Source of the DNA: a candidate division LCP-89 bacterium
GTDB taxonomy: Bacteria > Electryoneota > B3-LCP
NCBI GenBank assembly: GCA_025774735.1
Contig: JALGZU010000066.1
Span: 1 to 11,948 of the forward strand
Reading direction: 5' to 3'
DNA: 11,948 nt
Below are positions 7,192-11,948 of this stretch, piece after piece (positions within the stretch are counted from its first letter, which is position 1; every line of letters begins with the position of its first letter). The notes under the pieces are model-generated. The model did not search any database and was not told the DNA's origin. It saw nothing but the letters and a program-made list of their open reading frames with translations. The position numbers and the translations under genes were made by a program.

Positions 7192-7227
7192 ACCCCCGCC
7201 GGTTACGATAGACTTACCGGCGGGGGT
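7192..7227 (+). terminator. GC-rich hairpin after dsrC, probable transcription end or mRNA-stabilising hairpin
   Basis: A perfect 12-bp inverted repeat (ACCCCCGCCGGT 7192-7203 and ACCGGCGGGGGT 7216-7227) has a 12-base loop and starts 13 nt after the dsrC stop codon. Only GAATTT follows, so the T-tract is weak. Partial read-through into the downstream genes or a role in mRNA stability is possible. Confidence 0.7.
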
Positions 7228-7234
7228 GAATTTC

Positions 7235-7276
7235 ATACACACCTGATTACTTAAAGCTATTTCGTTCTGTGTGTAT
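7235..7276. repeat. 8-bp perfect inverted repeat between dsrC and the RsbRD_N-like gene
   Basis: ATACACAC (7235-7242) and GTGTGTAT (7269-7276) are perfect reverse complements, 26 bases apart. They lie upstream of the second gene group where a promoter or operator would be expected. Significance is uncertain at this length. Confidence 0.3.
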
Positions 7277-7283
7277 CTCGAGA

Positions 7284-7312
7284 GGATCTTGCTAACTTTT
7301 TCCCCAAGATCC
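7284..7312. repeat. 8-bp perfect inverted repeat upstream of the RsbRD_N-like gene
   Basis: GGATCTTG (7284-7291) and CAAGATCC (7305-7312) are perfect reverse complements with a 13-base loop containing TTTTT. A smaller dyad TCAGAT-GAG-ATCTGA follows at 7351-7365. The 237-nt gap 7180-7416 holds these elements and the dsrC hairpin. I could not find a convincing -35/-10 pair in it. Confidence 0.3.
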
Positions 7313-7416
7313 GGGAATCAACTGCGCATCAGTATACCTCTACATGCTCCTCAGATGAGATCTGAAGCCTCAGAGGGGATGATCTGTCTCCAGACGGGCA
7401 TTAGAAGGCTGCAGTC

Positions 7417-7941
7417 ATGAAACTCGACGACTTGCTGGAACAGAAGAAAGAGACGATCAAGGCGCGCTGGCTCGAGCTGATCATCGAGACGTACCCCGCC
7501 GAGTCGCGCCATTTTTTCAAGAAACAGAAGAACCAATTTTCGAACCCTGTTGGAGCAGCTTCGGCGAGACTGGTCGAGGCGCTTTATGACGCTCTACTCC
7601 ATGATGGGGATAGCGATGAAGCCCGGACGGCTATGGACGATTTCGTGAAGATACGCGCAGTCCAGGAGTTTACCCCTTCAGAAGCCATAGCTTGCATCTT
7701 ATTCCTCAAACAGGCCATCAGGGAAGCGGTATCAGCTGACAATCTTGATACCAAAGCTCTGGCGGGCGTCGAATCCCACGTCGACCGTTTTCTGTTAGAG
7801 GCATTCGACAGTTACATGGCATCCCGTGAGAAATTGTACCAGATCCGGGCGGACGAGTTGAAGCGACAATCCTTCGTCGCTCTGCAGATGATGAACAATG
7901 ATTTCTCGAAGCGGGATCGCGGCGACAACCATAGATCATAA
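7417..7941 (+). CDS. Stand-alone RsbRD N-terminal-domain-like protein
   Basis: This is a 174-residue, soluble, largely helical protein. It begins LLEQKKETIKARWLELIIETYP and contains FTPSEAIACILFLKQAIRE, the pattern of RsbRD_N (RsbT co-antagonist N-terminal) domains. Such proteins are, from memory, found next to dsrMKJOP in several sulfate reducers. In stressosome RsbR proteins this kind of globin-like N-terminal domain precedes a STAS domain, but no STAS domain or other output domain is present here. The C-terminus (REKLYQIRADELKRQSF) looks like a helix cut short. It opens the second gene group, 39 nt before dsrM. A role in sensing or in assembly of the Dsr membrane complex is conjecture. The ribosome binding site is weak (AGAAGG 7403-7408). 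Confidence 0.7.
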   Translation: MKLDDLLEQKKETIKARWLELIIETYPAESRHFFKKQKNQFSNPVGAASARLVEALYDALLHDGDSDEARTAMDDFVKIRAVQEFTPSEAIACILFLKQAIREAVSADNLDTKALAGVESHVDRFLLEAFDSYMASREKLYQIRADELKRQSFVALQMMNNDFSKRDRGDNHRS

Positions 7942-7966
7942 TCTCAAGAAACGATAATCCCACAGC

Positions 7967-7974
7967 GGAGGTGA
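7967..7974 (+). promoter_or_regulatory. Ribosome binding site of dsrM
   Basis: GGAGGTGA, a near-complete anti-16S match, lies 6 bases before ATG 7981. Strong initiation here contrasts with the weak site of the preceding gene. Confidence 0.75.
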
Positions 7975-7980
7975 CTACAG

Positions 7981-8973
7981 ATGAGCCTCTGGTTTTCCAT
8001 CTTTGCGTTAGCCGTTCTAATCCTGATTCCCCTGCTCGGAAGCAGCATCACGGGCCTGCAAGGCTTTTTCGGGATCGTGGTTCCCTACGCGGCCATCATC
8101 ACGTTCCTGGCTGGTTTCGTATACCGGGTGATGAGTTGGGCGAAGATTCCAGTACCATTTCGCATCCCCACCACGAGCGGGCAGCAGAAGACACACCCCT
8201 GGATCAAGAGCAGCCCCCTGGAGAATCCTCACAATAGCCGGGGTGTAATCGGGCGAATGGCGCTCGAGATCTTCTTCTTCCGCTCTCTCTTCCGCAATAC
8301 CAAGACGGAGATCAAAGAAGGGCCGAGACTGACCTACGGCTCGAACAAGTATCTCTGGCTGGCGGGTATCGCTTTCCATTATTCTTTCCTGGTGATCTTC
8401 ATACGGCACTTTAAATACTTTGTCGAGCCGATTCCCGCCTGGGTCTCCTGGATTCAGAATATGGACGGTTTCTTCCAGGTGAACCTGCCGATCATTTACG
8501 CCACGGACGCGGTAATTTTCGGCGCGCTGGGCTATCTCTTCTTTCGGCGGGTGGTCGATTCGAGGATGCGGTACATCTCCCACGCGGCGGATTACTTTCC
8601 CCTGCTGCTGATCGCCGGAATTGCCACGACGGGCGTGCTAATGCGCTATTTCATCAAGGTGGATATCGTGGCCGTGAAGGAGCTGGGCGTGGGCCTGCTG
8701 GCTCTGAGCCCGGTATTGCCGGAAGGAATCAGTCCGCTGTTCAGCATTCACCTGTTTCTGGTCAGCGTCCTGATCGCTTATTTCCCGTTCAGCAAGCTGA
8801 TGCACCTGGGTGGCGTGTTTCTGAGCCCGACCCGAAACCTGGCGAACAGCAACCGCTCCAGGCGTCACGTCAATCCCTGGAATTACGACGTGAAGGTGCA
8901 CACCTACGAAGAATACGAAGAGGAATTCAGGGACGTCATGAAGGCGGCCGGATTGCCTTTGGAGAAGGAATAA
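7981..8973 (+). CDS. dsrM: DsrM, diheme cytochrome b membrane subunit of DsrMKJOP
   Basis: This 330-residue integral membrane protein resembles NarI-type cytochrome b. Hydrophobic segments lie near residues 3-20, 28-50, 124-142, 170-189, 205-223 and 250-271. Likely heme b ligands are His133 and His143 (AFHYSFLVIFIRHFKYF), and His257 and His275 (SIHLFLV...LMHLGG). The C-terminal PTRNLANSNRSRRHVNPWN is characteristic of DsrM/HmeC. It would exchange electrons with the quinone pool and hand them to DsrK on the cytoplasmic side. The gene is 2 nt from dsrK. An N-terminal pair of helices plus a long cytoplasmic loop (about 51-123) is as expected for this family. Confidence 0.94.
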   Translation: MSLWFSIFALAVLILIPLLGSSITGLQGFFGIVVPYAAIITFLAGFVYRVMSWAKIPVPFRIPTTSGQQKTHPWIKSSPLENPHNSRGVIGRMALEIFFFRSLFRNTKTEIKEGPRLTYGSNKYLWLAGIAFHYSFLVIFIRHFKYFVEPIPAWVSWIQNMDGFFQVNLPIIYATDAVIFGALGYLFFRRVVDSRMRYISHAADYFPLLLIAGIATTGVLMRYFIKVDIVAVKELGVGLLALSPVLPEGISPLFSIHLFLVSVLIAYFPFSKLMHLGGVFLSPTRNLANSNRSRRHVNPWNYDVKVHTYEEYEEEFRDVMKAAGLPLEKE

Positions 8974-8975
8974 CC

Positions 8976-10604
8976 ATGTCAGAGGAACATCTGAAACCGG
9001 AAGAGATCATCAAGATCGATTACCGGGCTCCCAAGAAGGAGTGGACGGACCCGAGCATCGACTTCGAGGCAAAGAAAGGGAACTGGTGCTATTCAGGAGT
9101 ACACGGTTCCCTGGAATACCTGGACCTCCCCGTGCCGAAGACGAAATGGGCGGCGACGGATGAGGACTGGGGGCTGCCCGAGAACTGGCAGGAGATCATT
9201 TTAGAGGGCCTGCGGAAACGGTTGGAGAAGTACCGCAGCCTGCGGATCTTCATGGACGTCTGCGTGCGCTGCGGCGCCTGCGCCGACAAGTGCCATTTCT
9301 TTCTGGGGTCGGGCGATCCCAAGAACATGCCGGTTTTACGTGCGGAGTTGCTGCGTTCGGTGTACCGCCGGGAGTACAGTTTAGCCGCCAAGATCATGGG
9401 GAAGATGGTGGGGGCGCGCGAGCTGACGATGCCGGTTTTGAAGGAGTGGTTCTACTATTTCTTCCAGTGCACGGAATGCCGACGCTGTTCGGTGTACTGC
9501 CCCTACGGCATCGACACGGCTGAGATCACCATGATGGCGCGCGAGCTGATGGCGGAGGTGGGGATTTCGATCGACTGGATCGTGACGCCGGTATCGAACA
9601 GTTTCCGTACGGGCAATCATTTAGGCGTCCAACCGCACGGTTTCGTGGACAGCCTCGAATTCGCTGCGGACGACCTGGAGGAGGTAACGGGCATCAAAGC
9701 AGAGGTTCCGATCAACCGGAAGGGAGCGGAGGTTCTCTTCATCGCTCCGTCAGCGGATTACTTCGCCGAACCGCACTATTACACGCTGTTAGGTTACCTG
9801 GCTCTCTTTCACGAGATCGGATTGGACTACACCTGGAGCACCTATACTTCGGAGGGGGGCAACTTCGGGCTGTTCCACTCCCACGAGATGATCAAGCGGC
9901 TGAACGCCAAGACCTACGCGGAGGCCAAGCGGTTGGGCGTGAAGTGGATATTGGGCGGTGAATGCGGTCATATGTGGCGGGTTTACCACCAGTACATGGA
10001 CACCATGAACGGCCCGGCGGATTTTCTGGAGGTCCCGAAGTCGCCAATCACGGGGACGGTTTTCAAGAATGCGGCGTCAACCAGGATGATTCACATTTCC
10101 GAGTTCACGTCGGACCTGATCCGTCAGGGCGCTATCAAGCTGGATCCGAGCCGGAACGATCACTGGACGCCGACCTATCACGATTCCTGCAACCCGTCTC
10201 GGGCGATGGGCCTGCTGGATGAGCCGAGATATATCCTCAAGCACGCCTGCAACAACTTCGTGGAGATGCCGGAGAACACCATTCGCGAGCACACCTTCTG
10301 CTGCGGCAGCGGCGCCGGTTTGGGGACGGATGAAAATTTGGAGATGCGGATGCGCGGAGGCCTGCCGCGCGGCAACGCCGTGAAGTACGTCCGGGACAAG
10401 CACGACGCCAACATCCTGCTGTGCATGTGCGCCATCGACAAGGCGACTCTCCCCGCGGTTTGTGATTTCTGGGCACCGTCGGTGGAGGTGGGGGGCGTAC
10501 ACGAGATGGTCGGCAACGCACTGGTCATAACGGACGGCGAGGAGCGAAAAACGGACTTGCGGGGTCAACCTCTGAAGGGAAAGGAGGAATCTATCGATGC
10601 GTGA
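8976..10604 (+). CDS. dsrK: DsrK, HdrD-like iron-sulfur catalytic subunit of DsrMKJOP
   Basis: This 542-residue protein is normal in length for the family. Two ferredoxin-type clusters are visible, C96/C99/C102/C106 (VCVRCGACADKC) and C165/C168/C171/C175 (QCTECRRCSVYCPYG). After them come two CCG-type regions related to heterodisulfide reductase HdrD: GGECGHMW (C330), then C405 (HDSCNPSR), FCCGSGAG (C442, C443) and LLCMCAIDK (C483, C485). The latter would hold the special [4Fe-4S] centre at which the DsrC trisulfide is thought to be reduced. It faces the cytoplasm, anchored by DsrM. The last 8 bases overlap the start of dsrJ (ATGCGTGA 10597-10604), indicating translational coupling. Confidence 0.96.
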   Translation: MSEEHLKPEEIIKIDYRAPKKEWTDPSIDFEAKKGNWCYSGVHGSLEYLDLPVPKTKWAATDEDWGLPENWQEIILEGLRKRLEKYRSLRIFMDVCVRCGACADKCHFFLGSGDPKNMPVLRAELLRSVYRREYSLAAKIMGKMVGARELTMPVLKEWFYYFFQCTECRRCSVYCPYGIDTAEITMMARELMAEVGISIDWIVTPVSNSFRTGNHLGVQPHGFVDSLEFAADDLEEVTGIKAEVPINRKGAEVLFIAPSADYFAEPHYYTLLGYLALFHEIGLDYTWSTYTSEGGNFGLFHSHEMIKRLNAKTYAEAKRLGVKWILGGECGHMWRVYHQYMDTMNGPADFLEVPKSPITGTVFKNAASTRMIHISEFTSDLIRQGAIKLDPSRNDHWTPTYHDSCNPSRAMGLLDEPRYILKHACNNFVEMPENTIREHTFCCGSGAGLGTDENLEMRMRGGLPRGNAVKYVRDKHDANILLCMCAIDKATLPAVCDFWAPSVEVGGVHEMVGNALVITDGEERKTDLRGQPLKGKEESIDA

Positions 10605-11031
10605 CCGAGGCAAAATCATCATCGGATTGATCGTCTTTCTCATCCTGATGACGTTTCCGATCTGGTACAACGCCCTCCAGGGCGTAACTGCGATGGAAGA
10701 TCCTGAGATTGCAACCAGAGACGTGCCCGGCAAAGACAAATGCGTCCGGTCCGCTGAATACATGCGCCCATTCCACATGGACCTGCTGAACGAGTGGCGC
10801 GACAAAGTCGTGCGCGAGGGCGAGCGTTACACCGAAGGACCTTACGGCGGCCAGATCGAGATGAGCTTATCCAACAGTTGCCTGGATTGCCACAGCAACA
10901 AGGAGAACTTCTGCGACCGGTGCCACAACACCCTGGCGGTGAATCCCTATTGCTGGGATTGCCATCTCACCAAGGCGGAGGTGAGCGGTGGGGACTTAGC
11001 GATGACTTCAGAGCCGGAGGAGGAGAACTGA
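10597..11031 (+). CDS. dsrJ: DsrJ, periplasmic triheme cytochrome c of DsrMKJOP
   Basis: This 144-residue protein has an N-terminal membrane anchor or uncleaved signal (IIIGLIVFLILMTFPIWY, residues 7-24) and exactly three heme c motifs: CLDCH (95-99), CDRCH (106-110) and CWDCH (119-123). Upstream lies KCVRSAEYMRPFHMDLL with C49, M56, H60 and M61. In Allochromatium DsrJ one heme is reported to have an unusual His/Cys ligation, and C49 is the natural candidate here. AAGGAGG at 10581-10587 supports ATG 10597. The stop overlaps the start of dsrO (TGATG). Its role in electron exchange with the periplasm is still unsettled for the family. Confidence 0.95.
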   Translation: MRDRGKIIIGLIVFLILMTFPIWYNALQGVTAMEDPEIATRDVPGKDKCVRSAEYMRPFHMDLLNEWRDKVVREGERYTEGPYGGQIEMSLSNSCLDCHSNKENFCDRCHNTLAVNPYCWDCHLTKAEVSGGDLAMTSEPEEEN

Positions 11032-11855
11032 TGGGCATGGATCGGAGGAAATTCGTCAAAGTTGCGGGTCTGACCGCGCTGGGTTTTGCCGCGGGGCCGC
11101 CCATCAAGGTTTTCGGGGAAGCTGCTACGGGCGGCGACATCCTGGAAGCGCCGGAGAATTTCAGTTTACCGACACGGGCATTTTATCCCCCGAAGGAAGC
11201 GGGGCGCTGGGCGATGGTTGTGGATCTGAAGAGTTGCCGGAAGCACGAGGATTGCACGGCCTGTATCGACGCTTGCCATAAGACTCACAACGTGCCGGAT
11301 TATGGCAATCCCAAGGACGAGGTCAAGTGGATCTGGAAGGAGCACTTCAGCCACGCGTTCCACGAGGCTCATCATGACTACATCGAGGAACATGTAAAGC
11401 ACAGCAACGCCTTGTTGCTCTGCAACCATTGCGACAATCCTCCCTGCGTGCAGGTCTGTCCAACTCAGGCGACCTGGAAACGTGAGAAGGACGGCATCGT
11501 GATGATGGACTGGCACCGCTGTATCGGCTGCCGCTACTGCATTGCGGGGTGTCCATATGGATCCCGGAGCTTCAATTACCGCGAGCCCAAGAAATTCTTT
11601 GAGGAGCAGGGGATCACACCTCAGCCGGATTTCCCAGCGCGGACGCGCGGGGTGGTGGAGAAATGCACCTTCTGCGAGGAACGGCTGGCCCGCGGTCAAT
11701 GGCCCAGCTGCGTTGAGGCGTGTCCTCACAACGCCCTGATCTTCGGCGATTTAGACAACGCCGACGACCCGGTGCGGCAGTTGCTGGACCAGCAGTTCAC
11801 CCTGCGCAGAAAACCCGCTCTGGGCACTCAACCTGAAGTGTACTACATCGTATGA
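11031..11855 (+). CDS. dsrO: DsrO, periplasmic four-cluster ferredoxin subunit of DsrMKJOP
   Basis: This 274-residue protein starts at ATG 11031, one base overlapping the dsrJ stop, behind AGGAGG (11018-11023); ATG 11037 is a close alternative. The N-terminus (MDRRKFVKVAGLTALGFAAG) is a twin-arginine signal, so the folded protein is exported. The mature part has cysteine groups for four [4Fe-4S] clusters: CRKHEDCTACIDACHK, CNHCDNPPCVQVCP, CIGCRYCIAGCPYG and CTFCEERLARGQWPSCVEACP. The first group has a wider C-X5-C spacing, which I recall as normal for DsrO. It would pass electrons between DsrJ and the membrane protein DsrP. A longer reading back to 10794 is only overlap with dsrJ. Confidence 0.96.
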   Translation: MGMDRRKFVKVAGLTALGFAAGPPIKVFGEAATGGDILEAPENFSLPTRAFYPPKEAGRWAMVVDLKSCRKHEDCTACIDACHKTHNVPDYGNPKDEVKWIWKEHFSHAFHEAHHDYIEEHVKHSNALLLCNHCDNPPCVQVCPTQATWKREKDGIVMMDWHRCIGCRYCIAGCPYGSRSFNYREPKKFFEEQGITPQPDFPARTRGVVEKCTFCEERLARGQWPSCVEACPHNALIFGDLDNADDPVRQLLDQQFTLRRKPALGTQPEVYYIV

Positions 11856-11862
11856 GGTCGGC

Positions 11863-11948
11863 ATGATCGAGAAAGCTCTACAAGGCAGTAAGGCTTACTG
11901 GACACTGGTTTTCATTCTCCTGGCCATCATGGGCGTGGGCGGCCTGGC
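11863..11948 (+). CDS. dsrP: DsrP, NrfD-type membrane subunit, 5' end only
   Basis: Only 28 codons are in the window. ATG 11863 is 7 nt after the dsrO stop, with GAGGT at 11854-11858. The start MIEKALQGSKAYW is followed by a hydrophobic stretch (TLVFILLAIMGVGGL), as expected for the first helix of the NrfD/PsrC-family quinone-interacting protein DsrP. Identification relies mainly on position after dsrO and this N-terminal pattern. Confidence 0.85.
   Translation, partial: MIEKALQGSKAYWTLVFILLAIMGVGGL

Noticed and set aside
10077..10805. Long open frame on the minus strand across dsrK and dsrJ
   Set aside because: It lies opposite well-conserved dsrK and dsrJ coding sequence, its product shows no recognisable motif, and such mirror frames are common in GC-rich genes.
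10794..11030. Upstream extension of dsrO inside dsrJ
   Set aside because: It is dsrJ read in another frame. The twin-arginine signal must be N-terminal and starts at 11031, behind a good ribosome binding site.
1..11948. Insertion sequences, CRISPR arrays, tRNA or rRNA genes
   Set aside because: I saw no transposase-like frame, no regularly spaced repeats, and no tRNA- or rRNA-like sequence in the intergenic gaps, all of which are under 300 nt.

Overview
The window is one dissimilatory sulfite reductase (dsr) locus from a bacterium, almost certainly an anaerobe living on sulfur compounds. All genes are on the + strand. The order is hemL (3' part) - dsrA (frameshifted) - dsrB - dsrD - dsrN - dsrL - dsrC - RsbRD_N-like gene - dsrM - dsrK - dsrJ - dsrO - dsrP (5' end). 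Coding DNA is fairly GC-rich, while the leader upstream of dsrA is AT-rich. The sequence alone does not fix the phylum. A locus carrying both dsrD (typical of sulfite reducers) and a dsrL-type oxidoreductase gene (first known from sulfur oxidisers) is not the classical Desulfovibrio arrangement. It recalls gene sets described from metagenome-assembled genomes of less-studied bacterial lineages.

Layout. Bases 1-861 hold the end of hemL (glutamate-1-semialdehyde aminomutase), which makes 5-aminolevulinate, the precursor of all tetrapyrroles including siroheme. Bases 862-1124 are a regulatory gap. It contains a stem-loop after hemL, a near-consensus sigma70-type promoter (TTGACA-N17-TATATT), a CRP/FNR-type palindrome GTGA-N6-TCAC, a second imperfect dyad, and a good ribosome binding site for dsrA. 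Bases 1125-7179 form the first gene group, dsrABDNLC. It ends with a 12-bp perfect GC-rich hairpin. A 237-nt gap with two further inverted repeats follows. Bases 7417-11948 form the second group: a small RsbRD_N-like gene, then the membrane complex genes dsrMKJOP, most of them overlapping or separated by only a few bases. dsrP runs off the end.

How the genes fit together. DsrAB reduces sulfite at a siroheme-[4Fe-4S] centre. DsrD is an activator of DsrAB. DsrN amidates siroheme. DsrC carries the sulfur as a trisulfide on its two C-terminal cysteines. DsrMKJOP is the membrane complex thought to reduce that trisulfide with electrons from the quinone pool or periplasm. DsrL is a soluble flavin/iron-sulfur oxidoreductase that could connect NAD(P)H to DsrAB.

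The main anomaly is in dsrA. The reading frame shifts near base 1400, and comparison with family sequence indicates loss of about 7 codons (a 26-nt deletion fits exactly). Every other complete gene looks intact, so this is either an assembly or sequencing error or a recent inactivating mutation. No transposon, CRISPR array, tRNA or rRNA was seen. I found no clearly new system. The points most worth following are the dsrD+dsrL combination, the dsrA lesion, the regulatory leader and the RsbRD_N-like gene.
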